From Mucilaginibacter yixingensis (GTDB lineage: Bacteria > Bacteroidota > Bacteroidia > Sphingobacteriales > Sphingobacteriaceae), in the NCBI RefSeq assembly GCF_041080815.1, contig NZ_CP160205.1, positions 1,736,001-1,800,000 of the forward strand: a DNA stretch of 64,000 bases, given 5' to 3'. Below the pieces are notes generated by a model that saw only the letters and a list, made by a program, of their open reading frames with translations, searched no databases and was not told the origin of the DNA. The position numbers were made by a program, and so were the translations under genes. Positions 45,764-55,296 of this stretch are shown piece by piece (positions within the stretch are counted from its first letter, which is position 1; each line of letters opens with the position of its first letter).

Positions 45764-48058
45764 ATGATAAAAGATACTACTAATGCTAAACGGGCACTGC
45801 ATCAGCAGCAGCTCAGCGCCGGTCTGGTTATCACCGGTGGAGGCCTTTCGGGCGTATGCGCTGCCATTACCGCCGCCAGAGCCGGTACAAAGGTTATATT
45901 GGTTCAGGACAGACCGGTACTGGGCGGTAATTCATCAAGCGAGGTGAGGTTGTGGATTCTGGGTGCAACATCGCACATGGGCAACAACAACCGCTGGTCA
46001 CGCGAGGGTGGGGTAATTGATGAAATACTGGTAGAAAATACCCATCACAACCCCGAGGGTAATCCGCTGATTCTGGATATGATTCTGCTGGATAAAGTGA
46101 AGCAGGAGGGTAACATCACCCTGTTGCTTAACACTGCCGTTTTCGATCTGGAGAAAAGCGATGCCGATACCATTAGCAGCCTCAAAGCATTTTGCAGTCA
46201 GAATTCTACCGAATACTTATTGACGGCGCCATTGTTTTGTGATGCCTCCGGCGATGGGATAGTGGGCTTTTTGGCGGGCGCAGCCTTCCGTATGGGGGCC
46301 GAGGCCGCAGATGAGTTTGACGAGCAAATGGCCCCCTCTGCCCAGTATGGCGAGTTGCTGGGGCACTCTTTATATTTCTATAGTAAAGATACCGGCAAGC
46401 CGGTTAAGTTTATCCCGCCATCATTCGCCCTGGACGATATTACCAAAATACCGCGCTACCGCAGCTTTAATGCTAATGAGTTTGGTTGCAAATTGTGGTG
46501 GGTTGAATATGGCGGCAGACTGGATACCATCCATCAAACCGAAGAAATTAAGTGGGAATTGTGGCGCGTGATCTACGGTGTATGGAATCACATTAAAAAT
46601 TCAGGTCAATTCCCCGAAGCAGAAAATTTAACGCTGGAGTGGGTCGGCACTATTCCCGGCAAGCGCGAAAGCCGCCGTTTTGAAGGCGATTACATGCTGA
46701 GCCAGCGTGATCTGACCGAGCAGCGACCACATCATGATGCGGTCGCTTACGGCGGTTGGTCCATAGACCTGCACCCGGCAGATGGCGTTTTCAGCGAGCG
46801 ACCGGGCTGTAACCAGTGGCATAGCAAAGGCATTTTTTCTATACCTTATCGCACTTTATATAGTCGCAATATCAGCAATTTGTTTCTGGCAGGGCGCATC
46901 ATCAGCGTTAGTCACGTAGCGTTTGGGGCTACGCGGGTAATGGCCACATCTGCCTATGTAGGGCAAGCTGTGGGTATGGCAGCAACGCTTTGTTTAAAAC
47001 AGGGCTTGCTGCCTGCACAATTGCTTCAGGAAACGCAGCTTAACGAGTTGCAAACCATGCTGATGAAGGCTGGGCAGTATATTCCAGGTTTAACACTGAA
47101 TGATGGTGCTGACCTGGTTCAGCAAGCTGCCGTAAAAGCTTCATCAACCCTGAAATTTAAAGGGTTTGATGCGGTTGATGCCTGGAAATCATTGGCGATT
47201 TCAGCCGGCATGCTGATGCCATTTAAAGCTGGAAAGCTGCCGGTGTTCACGGTGCCGGCGCGTTCATCGGCCACTACAAAGTTACTTTGTGAGTTATGGA
47301 TCTGCAGCCGGTCGGGCAGTTTTACGCCGGATGTATTGATGACCAGTAACACCCTAACTGTTAATGGTGATGTGGAATTAGAACTTGATTTCGATGTTGT
47401 ATTGCCTGAGGCCGGTTATGCGTTCATCATCTTCAGGCAAAATGCGGCAATTGAATTGGGATATACAGATCAAAGGATAACGGGCATTGTATCGGTGTTC
47501 AATCTAATTAATAAAGCCGTGTCTAATTATGGCAAGCAAAGCCCGCCGCCAGGTACAGGGGTAGATGAGTTTGAATTCTGGTGCCCGCAGCGTCGCCCGG
47601 AAGGGCAGAACATCGCTCTAAAATTAAGCGAAGCGCAGGATTTGTTCGAAGCCGAAAACATCAGCAATGGTGTTGATAGACCCGTAATGCAGCCCAATGC
47701 ATGGGTGGCAGATAGGGACGATATCAATCCGTCACTAACTTTAGAATGGTCGAGCGTGCAAATCATTAGTAGTATGACGCTTTGTTTCGATACTGATTTT
47801 GACCATCCGATGGAATCGGTGCTGATGACGCACCCTGAAACTACTATGCCGTTTTGTGTAAGAGATTATAGAGTTGTTGATGCAAGCGGAAGAGAAATCT
47901 ATGCCGCAACCAACAATTATCAAACCCGAAACGAAATAAAATTTGATGAGCCTGTTGAAACGGCTAAATTGACCATCTATGTTCAACATCCCCTGCCACA
48001 CGTACCGGCTGCTTTATTTGCCGTGCGTTGTTATGGGCCCCAACAAGCAGCAAATTAA
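45764..48058 (+). CDS. FAD-dependent oxidoreductase (FAD_oxidored family)
   Basis: The 764-residue protein has no signal peptide and begins with a dinucleotide-binding fold: LVITGGGLSG (residues 21-30) and LVQDRPVLGGNSSSEVR near 46-62. The oxidoreductase domain covers about 20-440, including GHSLYFY, GKRESRRFEGDYMLSQRD and HVAFGATRVMATSAYVGQA segments. Residues about 440-764 form beta-rich domains, the last resembling a discoidin-type sandwich. The family (PF12831-like) is common in glycan loci but its substrate is not known. It is the first gene of the run divergent from LacI, 3 nt from the SSS symporter, which suggests that it oxidises a product taken up by that carrier. Confidence 0.82.
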   Translation: MIKDTTNAKRALHQQQLSAGLVITGGGLSGVCAAITAARAGTKVILVQDRPVLGGNSSSEVRLWILGATSHMGNNNRWSREGGVIDEILVENTHHNPEGNPLILDMILLDKVKQEGNITLLLNTAVFDLEKSDADTISSLKAFCSQNSTEYLLTAPLFCDASGDGIVGFLAGAAFRMGAEAADEFDEQMAPSAQYGELLGHSLYFYSKDTGKPVKFIPPSFALDDITKIPRYRSFNANEFGCKLWWVEYGGRLDTIHQTEEIKWELWRVIYGVWNHIKNSGQFPEAENLTLEWVGTIPGKRESRRFEGDYMLSQRDLTEQRPHHDAVAYGGWSIDLHPADGVFSERPGCNQWHSKGIFSIPYRTLYSRNISNLFLAGRIISVSHVAFGATRVMATSAYVGQAVGMAATLCLKQGLLPAQLLQETQLNELQTMLMKAGQYIPGLTLNDGADLVQQAAVKASSTLKFKGFDAVDAWKSLAISAGMLMPFKAGKLPVFTVPARSSATTKLLCELWICSRSGSFTPDVLMTSNTLTVNGDVELELDFDVVLPEAGYAFIIFRQNAAIELGYTDQRITGIVSVFNLINKAVSNYGKQSPPPGTGVDEFEFWCPQRRPEGQNIALKLSEAQDLFEAENISNGVDRPVMQPNAWVADRDDINPSLTLEWSSVQIISSMTLCFDTDFDHPMESVLMTHPETTMPFCVRDYRVVDASGREIYAATNNYQTRNEIKFDEPVETAKLTIYVQHPLPHVPAALFAVRCYGPQQAAN

Positions 48059-48061
48059 CCC

Positions 48062-49759
48062 GTGGCAACTTTAGATTATATTGTAATGGGCGTTTTTGCC
48101 CTGCTCATCTTCGGTATCGGCTTAACCTTTACCCGGGTGAGCAACAAAGGCGGGCAAGCCTTTTTTGAGGCCGGAGGCGAAACTCCCTGGTGGATCAACG
48201 GCCTGTCGCTGTTTATTAGCTATTTTTCTGCAGGCACATTTGTGGTGTGGGGTTCCATCGCTTATAAAAGCGGATTGGTAGCCAATATCATTCAAACCAC
48301 CATGGCAGCCAGCGGCTTGATTGTCACACTGTTTATTGCCGGTCGCTGGAAACGCACAGGCGTAGCTACCGCTGCCGAGTACATGGGCAAGCGCTTTGGT
48401 GCGCGCGAGAAGCAATTTTATACTTTTTTAACGCTGCTGCTCAGTTTGTTTACTACAGCCGGGGTACTTTACCCGGTGGGTAAGATGGTGGAGGTAGCGT
48501 CGGGCCTGCCCTTAAACTGGTGTATTGTTATCATAGGGCTTATTATTGTGCTTTATACCGCCGCCGGTGGGCTATGGGCCGTTTTGGTTACAGATGTGGT
48601 GCAGTTTGTTATCCTAACCGCTGCTGTGCTGATTGTTATACCTGCTGCCGCTGGCGATATTGGTGGGATCAATCACTTGTTTACCCGCGCACCCAAGGGT
48701 TTCTTTAACCCGGTAAATGACGAATACACTTATGGGTTTATGTTGGCCTTTGTGGTTTATCAAACATTTTATATTGGCGGCAACTGGTCATACGTGCAGC
48801 GTTACACCAGTGTAGATACAGCTAAAAACTCAAAAAAAGTAGCCGGATTGTTTACGGTGCTTTATTTGTTTTGTCCGGTTATCTGGATGCTTCCGCCGAT
48901 GATTTATCGTATCATTAATCCTAACCTGCATGGCCTGGAAGTAGAGGATGCCTACATGATGCTGATTCATCGTGTGATGCCTGCCGGCTTGATTGGTCTG
49001 GTTTTGGCGGGCATGGTATCGGCTACATCAAGCAAGGCTAACACCACTATTAACATGGTGGCTACCGTGTTTGCGCAGGATATTTATAAAAACCTGATGC
49101 GCCCTGCTGCTCCCGATAAAGAAGTAATATGGGTAGCGCGTATGTTTACGCTCATTTTTGGCGCTGCCACTATCGGTGTAGCCATGTGGATTCCTAGCGC
49201 AGGAGGCATTGTTGAAGTGGTGTTGAGCACGGCATCTATAGCTGGCGGCGCCTTGTTCGGACCGATGATCTGGTCGTTGTTTTCTAAACGTCAAACCGGA
49301 TTCTCGGTGGTAACGGCCACGGTTTTATCCCTACTGATTAACTTCTTCTTTAAGATTATTAGTCCAGATCTGTTGCACATCAAACTGACACGTACCATGG
49401 AGACCGTTTGTGGCATGGGTATACCAGTTGTTACCCTGTTACTGTTTGAGTTGTGGTACATGGCGCGCGGCAAAGTATCGCAAGGCGCGGCAACCATGGA
49501 GGTTTTAGCCACCGAAGCCCGGCAGAAACACACTTCAACCGTGCATTTTGCGGCGCAGCAGCAAAATATTTTTGGCATCACCGTTATTGCGGTTTCGGTA
49601 TGTGTGGTTGGGGTGGGTATCATCGTACTGGGTGCATTGGCTACTAAGTTTGCAACGACGGTGGTTACTGTAGGTTGCGTTATTCTGGCTATTGGGGTAA
49701 GTATTGCTGTGGCTATTGCCCGCCAGAAAGCAAAAGCATTGGTGAAAAACCAGGGGTGA
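48062..49759 (+). CDS. Sodium:solute symporter (SSS family)
   Basis: The 565-residue protein starts with GTG 48062, 3 nt after the FAD enzyme stop; the next in-frame ATG (codon 9) would cut the first membrane helix. It has about 13 membrane segments with SSS hallmarks: GGETPWWINGLSLFISYFSAG near 37-57 (family consensus of helix 2), AAEYMGKRFGAREKQFY near 103-119, and VLAGMVSATSSKANTTINM near 315-333. A short non-conserved C-terminal part ends it. It is an inner-membrane uptake carrier, probably for a sugar, uronate or sialic-acid-like monomer. The solute is not shown by the sequence. Confidence 0.93.
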   Translation: MATLDYIVMGVFALLIFGIGLTFTRVSNKGGQAFFEAGGETPWWINGLSLFISYFSAGTFVVWGSIAYKSGLVANIIQTTMAASGLIVTLFIAGRWKRTGVATAAEYMGKRFGAREKQFYTFLTLLLSLFTTAGVLYPVGKMVEVASGLPLNWCIVIIGLIIVLYTAAGGLWAVLVTDVVQFVILTAAVLIVIPAAAGDIGGINHLFTRAPKGFFNPVNDEYTYGFMLAFVVYQTFYIGGNWSYVQRYTSVDTAKNSKKVAGLFTVLYLFCPVIWMLPPMIYRIINPNLHGLEVEDAYMMLIHRVMPAGLIGLVLAGMVSATSSKANTTINMVATVFAQDIYKNLMRPAAPDKEVIWVARMFTLIFGAATIGVAMWIPSAGGIVEVVLSTASIAGGALFGPMIWSLFSKRQTGFSVVTATVLSLLINFFFKIISPDLLHIKLTRTMETVCGMGIPVVTLLLFELWYMARGKVSQGAATMEVLATEARQKHTSTVHFAAQQQNIFGITVIAVSVCVVGVGIIVLGALATKFATTVVTVGCVILAIGVSIAVAIARQKAKALVKNQG

Positions 49760-49760
49760 T

Positions 49761-50690
49761 ATGCGGTTAAGAAGTATAATCATTGGAGTGATCTTATCTT
49801 GTACATTGGCCATTGGCTATGCGCAGGAGATCTATCCTTTATATCCCGGTAAGATCATCAACTCTATTTCTGCTGAGAACCTGGAGAAATGGGAGACCGA
49901 TCCGGTTACAGGCACCGTCAGGGTATCAAATGTATCTATCCCCACTATACAAGTATTTCCCGCCAAAGGGAGCAACGCAACCGATGCCGCAGTGGTTATT
50001 TTCCCAGGTGGCGGCTACGTTAAACTGGGGATGAATACGAAGGGTACAGATGTTACCAACGCATTCAATGCTGCCGGAGTTACAGCCTTTGTGGTTAAGT
50101 ATCGTTTACCGAGCGATCGTACCATGCCACAAAAACAGCTGGCACCAATACAGGACGCCCGCCGGGCCATGCAGTTTGTAAAAGAAAATGCCTCCAAATG
50201 GCATTTAGATACCGCAAAGGTGGGTGTGGTTGGCTTTTCGGCTGGTGGACATGTGGCCTCTTCGCTTGGAACCAGCTTTCGCGACGCAGTGATTGACAGC
50301 GTGCCGCTAAAATATATCCGTCCGGCATTTATGGTGCTCATCTATCCCGTCATCAGCATGGATAAAAAATTGGGCAACGGGCCATCGACCCAGAACCTGC
50401 TGGGTAAAAACCCTGATGATGCAGAGCGGGCGCGTTTTTCAAACCAGTTACATGTTGATGCCCATACGCCACCGGCATTTATTGTGCATGCTGCAGATGA
50501 TAACGCTGTGCCCGTAAAAAGCAGTTTGCTGTTTTATGAAACCCTGCTTCAGCATGGTGTAAAATCAGAATTGATTGTTTACCCTACCGGCGGGCACGGG
50601 TTTAACCTCGTTACCGGCAATACAACCGATAAATGGATTGACCATTGCGTGGCCTGGATGGCCGCGAACCATTGGATCCCTAAACCCTGA
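49761..50690 (+). CDS. Exported alpha/beta-hydrolase (acetyl-esterase-like)
   Basis: The 309-residue protein has a signal peptide (cleavage near IGYAQ). It has an oxyanion-hole motif VIFPGGGYV (about 78-86), nucleophile elbow GFSAGGH with S160, then DDNAVPV with the putative Asp (about 251) and GGHGF with the putative His (about 281). This is the BD-FAE / Aes-like acetylxylan-esterase type widely seen in glycan loci. It starts one base after the symporter stop. It probably removes acetyl groups from the polymer in the periplasm, but the substrate is unproven. Confidence 0.85.
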   Translation: MRLRSIIIGVILSCTLAIGYAQEIYPLYPGKIINSISAENLEKWETDPVTGTVRVSNVSIPTIQVFPAKGSNATDAAVVIFPGGGYVKLGMNTKGTDVTNAFNAAGVTAFVVKYRLPSDRTMPQKQLAPIQDARRAMQFVKENASKWHLDTAKVGVVGFSAGGHVASSLGTSFRDAVIDSVPLKYIRPAFMVLIYPVISMDKKLGNGPSTQNLLGKNPDDAERARFSNQLHVDAHTPPAFIVHAADDNAVPVKSSLLFYETLLQHGVKSELIVYPTGGHGFNLVTGNTTDKWIDHCVAWMAANHWIPKP

Positions 50691-50695
50691 CGGTT

Positions 50696-52093
50696 ATGCG
50701 CAAATGTCTCGCACTGATACTAATTCTCCTCAGTTTTACAGCAAAAGCACAAATAAAACTCCCGGCTTTTTTTGCTGACGGTATGGTGCTGCAACAAAAA
50801 AAACAGGTGAAAATATGGGGCACCGCACCGGCAGGCAAGCGAATTTATCTTTCCACTTCGTGGGATAGAAAACGTTATCATGCCCAGGCTGATTCAGCAG
50901 GGAAATGGCTGGTAAAGGTGGCCACACCAAGTGCGGGTGGGCCGTACCAGATCCATATATCTGGCGCGGGTAAAGTTAGTATTACCAATATTTTGATAGG
51001 AGAGGTGTGGCTGTGTTCAGGCCAGTCTAATATGGATATTCCGTTAAAAGGTTATCCCAATACGCCCATACTCAATGCCAACGATATTTTGATGGATGCA
51101 CCCGACGATGGCCTGCGCCTGTTTCATGTAGGTTTACGTACGTCTGCTCAACCACAAACTGATGTTAAAGGTAATTGGCAGGCAGCGGATGCAGCATCGG
51201 CACAAACTTTTAGTGCGGTGGGATACCAGTTTGCCCGTTTTATTCATCAGCATTTAAAAGTACCGGTAGGCATTATCCAGGCTACCTGGGCCGGATCTGC
51301 TATTGAGGCCTGGATGGATAAACAACTGGTAGCCGATGTTTTGAAAGACAGTTTGGCAACGGACAAATCATTAAGCAACGCCGAGCACCGCACGCCCGGC
51401 AATATATACAACGGTATGATAGCCCCATTAATGGGCTACAGTATGGCCGGCGTAATTTGGTATCAGGGCGAGCAAAACCGGTTTAATTATTACTCGTACC
51501 CGGCTTTGCAAACGGCCATGGTAACGGCATGGCGCAAGGGTTGGGAGAGTGGCGACTGGCCATTTTACTACGTGCAGATAGCGCCCATGCGCTACCCTGT
51601 GCTACAGCAAACGCTTGCGCCCCGAATGCGTGAGGCGCAGCTAAAGATCACCCAAACGTTAGCTAATAGTGGTGTTGCTATAGCGATAGACGCGGGCGAG
51701 GAGCACAACATTCATCCGGCTAATAAAACTATCATAGCGCGCCGCCTGGCTTATTGGGCTCTGGGCGCAAACTACCAGAAAAAGGGAATTACCTACAAAA
51801 ATCCGCGGTTTGATACGTTGGTTGTAGACAAAGATACGGCCCGTGTTAAGTTTGCCGACGCCCCCAACGGCCTGACAACTTTTGGAAAAAATATTACCCA
51901 GTTTGAAATAGCCGGTAGCGATAAAGTTTTCTATCCGGCTACGGCAGTTTTGCGTGCCAATACCGTTAACGTACACAGCGACAGTGTGAAACATCCGGTA
52001 GCTATTCGCTATGCTTTTAAAGATTGGGCTACGGGCGAGCTTTATAGTACCGATGGCTTGCCGGTTTCTTCTTTTCGCACCGATAATTGGTAG
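50696..52093 (+). CDS. SASA-type O-acetylesterase (sialate O-acetylesterase family)
   Basis: The 465-residue protein has a signal peptide (cleavage near TAKAQ). The SGNH-like core shows GEVWLCSGQSNMD with putative nucleophile S111, AGVIWYQGEQN near 254-264, and DAGEEHNIHP with the Asp/His pair (about 330-342). N-terminal and C-terminal beta-sandwich segments flank the core. Although the family name refers to sialic acid, members in Bacteroidota glycan loci deacetylate plant polysaccharides, and no sialic acid genes are present here. It lies 5 nt after the alpha/beta-hydrolase and is the last gene of the operon. Confidence 0.87.
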   Translation: MRKCLALILILLSFTAKAQIKLPAFFADGMVLQQKKQVKIWGTAPAGKRIYLSTSWDRKRYHAQADSAGKWLVKVATPSAGGPYQIHISGAGKVSITNILIGEVWLCSGQSNMDIPLKGYPNTPILNANDILMDAPDDGLRLFHVGLRTSAQPQTDVKGNWQAADAASAQTFSAVGYQFARFIHQHLKVPVGIIQATWAGSAIEAWMDKQLVADVLKDSLATDKSLSNAEHRTPGNIYNGMIAPLMGYSMAGVIWYQGEQNRFNYYSYPALQTAMVTAWRKGWESGDWPFYYVQIAPMRYPVLQQTLAPRMREAQLKITQTLANSGVAIAIDAGEEHNIHPANKTIIARRLAYWALGANYQKKGITYKNPRFDTLVVDKDTARVKFADAPNGLTTFGKNITQFEIAGSDKVFYPATAVLRANTVNVHSDSVKHPVAIRYAFKDWATGELYSTDGLPVSSFRTDNW

Positions 52094-52192
52094 CATTCTA
52101 TCCCAATTTCATTGCTTTCTTTGTCTAAATTTTAGTGCCAAATATGCTTTCCTACTGTGTGTAGGCCTGCTTTGACGGGCTTTGTGCATTTA

Positions 52193-52227
52193 TTGAGAAC
52201 GTTCCCAAAAATTGGGAACGTTCTCAA
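52193..52227. promoter_or_regulatory. Paired LacI-type operators upstream of the second susC
   Basis: TTGAGAACGTTCCCAA (52193-52208) and TTGGGAACGTTCTCAA (52212-52227) are separated by AAA. Each is a near-palindrome and one is the exact reverse complement of the other, so the whole 35 bp is symmetric. Centres are 19 bp apart, the same spacing as the pair near the LacI gene, but here each site has an even centre (AACGTT). It is therefore a likely target of the same LacI regulator. Confidence 0.72.
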
Positions 52228-52272
52228 TGGGATTTGGCCCGTATTTGTGACATGACAATCTGTTGACCTAAA

Positions 52273-52280
52273 TATATTTG
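52273..52280 (+). promoter_or_regulatory. Putative -7 promoter element of the second susC
   Basis: TATATTTG matches the Bacteroidota TAnnTTTG element exactly. No TTTG sits at the expected 19-21 nt upstream (the nearest is at 52244-52247, 25 nt away), so the -33 element is weak or absent. The operators end 45 nt upstream of this element. Confidence 0.4.
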
Positions 52281-52466
52281 AAACAACCAATTGTATTTCA
52301 AAGACAAAAAACTTATTTAAATGAGAAAATCTACGCCAACTTATTGCAACTACAGCGCTCTGTATTGCCATTAGCTAAAGCAAAATGCCATTAACGTTCG
52401 CCCGGTAAATTCTGATCGGGAGGGAACACCAAACTTTCTGTATTAACACTTAAAAAATTACAATTC

Positions 52467-55289
52467 ATGTCAATTTTTACAAGATTTTTATGGGTATTGA
52501 TATGCTGCTTGTGTGCGTTAAGCCCGGCCTGGGCCAATGCCACCAAAGGTGTACCTGTGCACGGTAAGCAAACAGCAAAAGATACGCTGGTAACAGACAC
52601 CGTTAAGAAGGTTAAACAGCAGATCTATTTTCAAACCCCCTCAAACCTTTCAACAGCTTCAACCGCAGCTATCAGCGGTAGCGATTTTGTAAGCACCCCG
52701 GTGGTGTCTTACCCCTTAGCATTAGGCGGCCGCTTACCCGGATTAACCGTAACCCAAACCAATGGCGAACCACTTAGTGAAGGTTTTAGCATGTTGCTGC
52801 GCGGTCAATCGCCGGTAATATTGATAGACGGGATCCCTCGCTCTGTAACCGAGATTGGGATGAACGAGATTGAATCGGTTACCGTGCTGAAAGACGCCGT
52901 ATCGCTGGCCATGCTGGGTATCCGCGGATCGAGCGGTGCCATAGCCATCACTACCAAGAAAGGCAGCGCAACCAAAACGCAGATTAATTTTAATTTGCAA
53001 ACCGGCATCCAGGAGCCGCTGAAAAACCTGATTGGCAGTCCGCTGAATGCTTATAACTATGCCACGCTTTATAACGAGGCACTGACCAATGATGGCCTTT
53101 CTGTTGCTACAAATGGCTTTAGTCAAGTGGCTTTAAACGCTTATCAATCAGGCAGCGATCAATACAAATACCCGGATGTAAACTGGCGCGACCAGGTAAT
53201 GAAAAATCGTGCCATGACATCGCGCTATGATTTTAACACAAGCGGCGGCAATAACTTTGTACGCTATTTTGTGAACCTGGAAACCTATAGCCAGGATGGT
53301 TTGCTGAAAACCAGCGATGCCAACAAGTATAATACCACGCCTAACTTAAAAGGCTACTTTATCCGCTCAAACGTTGATGTAAACCTGACCGATAAATTAA
53401 GCGCCGGCATCTATATTCAGGGCCGCATACTTAACTCAACAGCGCCAGGTAACGATGGTACGGCTGCTATTTTCAACTCCATATTAGCTACGCCTGCCAA
53501 CGCTTACCCTATTTATAACCCGGATGGCAGCTATGCGGGCAACTCCCAGTTTACTAATAATATTGTTGCACAAAACGTTGGTTCGGGCTATTCACTTAGC
53601 AATACCCGTACCGTGCTGTCAGACTTTTATCTGAAGCGTTCGCTTGATGATGTGACGAAAGGCCTCTGGATCAAAGCCCGTGCCTCGTTCTTCAGTAACC
53701 TGAATGAGAACATTGTGCGCAGCAAATCATTCGCAGTGTTTGAGCAGACCGGCGCTTCAACCTACCGTCAGTACGGCACCACCAGTGCGCAGTCAAATAG
53801 CAATGGTATCAGCTTCCAAAACAGATCAGATTTTGAGGAACTGTCTATGGGCTATACGCATAATTTCGATGCCAACAACGGCTTGGACGCAACGTTGCTG
53901 GCCAATCGCGATAATCTGATCAACGGCTCTAACCTGCCATACACTATTCAGGGAATCTCTGGTCACGTGGCTTATAACTACAAAAAGAAGTATCTGGCCG
54001 AGGTTTCATTCGCGCAAAGCGGTGCTAACCGATACCCCGATAACGGTGGCTTTAAATATGGTTTCTTCCCGGCTATGGGCCTTGGTTGGAACATTAATGA
54101 GGAGCGCTTTATGCAGCCGCTTACCTGGCTCAATCACCTCAAACTTTATGGTTCTTATGGTAAGCTGGGGCATGATAACGCAACGTACTTTCTTTACCAA
54201 CAGGTATATAACGCTACGCCAACTGCCTATTTTGGTTCCAGCGCAGCTGCCGGAACCACCGTTGGTGAGTCATATTTGGCTAACCCTAACATCACCTGGG
54301 AAAAATCCAGAAACCTGAATGTTGGCCTGGAAGGTGCTGTGCTTCATAACCAACTATCCTTCGACGTTGAATATTACAACAACCTGTTTAGCGATCTCTA
54401 CATTGTGCGCGGCACCAACACCGGTATGCTGGGTATTGATTACCCGAGCGAGAACATCGGTCGCCAGCGCTATTATGGCTGGGAGGCGCAGCTGAACTGG
54501 GCACAGAAGAAAAAATCGTTCGGCTATTTCTTCGGTGTAAATGCGAGTCTGCAGAATTCAAAATTGCTTTATTCTGGAGAACCAACCCTGAAATACAGCT
54601 GGATGTATAAAACCGGTCACCCCGTGGGGCAAACCTATGGCTACATTGCCGATGGTCTTTTCCGCAGCCAGCAGGAGATTAACGGCGCGCCAACTATCGA
54701 GGGTTACACTCCGCAACCTGGTGATATCAAATACCGCGATTTGAACGGCGACGGTGTGATCAATCAATATGATCAAACCACTATCGGTTCGCAAAAACCA
54801 ACCTTGTTTATTGGTTCAAGATTGGGATTTAACGTGTTTAATTTCGATTTCAGTACGCTGTTGCAAGGTGTGGTTAACCAGCAGGTTTACCTGTCTGGTG
54901 CCGACTACTGGGAGTTTCAGAGCAGCAACGGTGGTCAGGCTTATACTACTCAACTCAATCGCTGGACACCGGCTACGGCGGCCACGGCCACTTACCCACG
55001 TCTAACCACAAGCGGTGGCCCGCGCGCAGGCGATGTCAACAACTTTGTAAGCTCAAGTTTCTGGCTGCGTAACGGTGACTATCTGCGAGTGAAAACCATC
55101 GAGCTGGGTTATACGCTGCCCGGCAAAACATCGCGCAAGGTGGGCGTGCAATCGGCCAGGATATTTGTCAATGCCCTCAATATGGCAACGCTCAAATCAT
55201 TAACCTTTAATGGCGCCGATCCGGAAAACTATAGCGGGATGTACCCCATTGAGCGAGTATTTAACCTAGGCGTGAACATTCAATTATAA
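52467..55289 (+). CDS. SusC/RagA-family TonB-dependent receptor lacking the N-terminal regulatory-like domain
   Basis: The 940-residue protein has a signal peptide (cleavage near SPAWANA), then a short low-complexity linker, and the plug domain begins near residue 68 (ALGGRLPGLTVTQ; LLRGQSPVILIDGIPR near 110-125; VTVLKDAVSLAMLGIRGSSG near 138-157). The carboxypeptidase-regulatory-like domain and the EVVVVGYG hallmark of most SusC proteins are absent. The C-terminal barrel is complete (ends FNLGVNIQL). It forms the outer-membrane channel with the SusD encoded 7 nt downstream. It is 35% to 40% or less alike by eye to the other two SusC proteins in its first 200 residues; no alignment was run. 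Confidence 0.9.
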   Translation: MSIFTRFLWVLICCLCALSPAWANATKGVPVHGKQTAKDTLVTDTVKKVKQQIYFQTPSNLSTASTAAISGSDFVSTPVVSYPLALGGRLPGLTVTQTNGEPLSEGFSMLLRGQSPVILIDGIPRSVTEIGMNEIESVTVLKDAVSLAMLGIRGSSGAIAITTKKGSATKTQINFNLQTGIQEPLKNLIGSPLNAYNYATLYNEALTNDGLSVATNGFSQVALNAYQSGSDQYKYPDVNWRDQVMKNRAMTSRYDFNTSGGNNFVRYFVNLETYSQDGLLKTSDANKYNTTPNLKGYFIRSNVDVNLTDKLSAGIYIQGRILNSTAPGNDGTAAIFNSILATPANAYPIYNPDGSYAGNSQFTNNIVAQNVGSGYSLSNTRTVLSDFYLKRSLDDVTKGLWIKARASFFSNLNENIVRSKSFAVFEQTGASTYRQYGTTSAQSNSNGISFQNRSDFEELSMGYTHNFDANNGLDATLLANRDNLINGSNLPYTIQGISGHVAYNYKKKYLAEVSFAQSGANRYPDNGGFKYGFFPAMGLGWNINEERFMQPLTWLNHLKLYGSYGKLGHDNATYFLYQQVYNATPTAYFGSSAAAGTTVGESYLANPNITWEKSRNLNVGLEGAVLHNQLSFDVEYYNNLFSDLYIVRGTNTGMLGIDYPSENIGRQRYYGWEAQLNWAQKKKSFGYFFGVNASLQNSKLLYSGEPTLKYSWMYKTGHPVGQTYGYIADGLFRSQQEINGAPTIEGYTPQPGDIKYRDLNGDGVINQYDQTTIGSQKPTLFIGSRLGFNVFNFDFSTLLQGVVNQQVYLSGADYWEFQSSNGGQAYTTQLNRWTPATAATATYPRLTTSGGPRAGDVNNFVSSSFWLRNGDYLRVKTIELGYTLPGKTSRKVGVQSARIFVNALNMATLKSLTFNGADPENYSGMYPIERVFNLGVNIQL

Positions 55290-55296
55290 CATCGGT

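Larger units (their letters stand above)
52094..52466. other. 373-base intergenic region before the second susC
   Basis: No coding sequence is seen here. It contains the paired LacI-like operators (52193-52227), a TATATTTG promoter element (52273-52280), and an A/T-rich leader of about 185 nt before the susC ATG. No terminator with a T run was recognised for the preceding esterase operon. Confidence 0.7.

Noticed and set aside
50696..52093. Sialic acid catabolism from the sialate O-acetylesterase annotation
   Set aside because: No sialidase, lyase or epimerase for sialic acid is present in the window. The family is also found in plant glycan loci.
52193..52227. The 35-bp symmetric element as a terminator of the esterase operon
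   Set aside because: It could fold into a 16-bp hairpin but no T run follows, and its half-sites match the LacI-type operators at 45645-45680.
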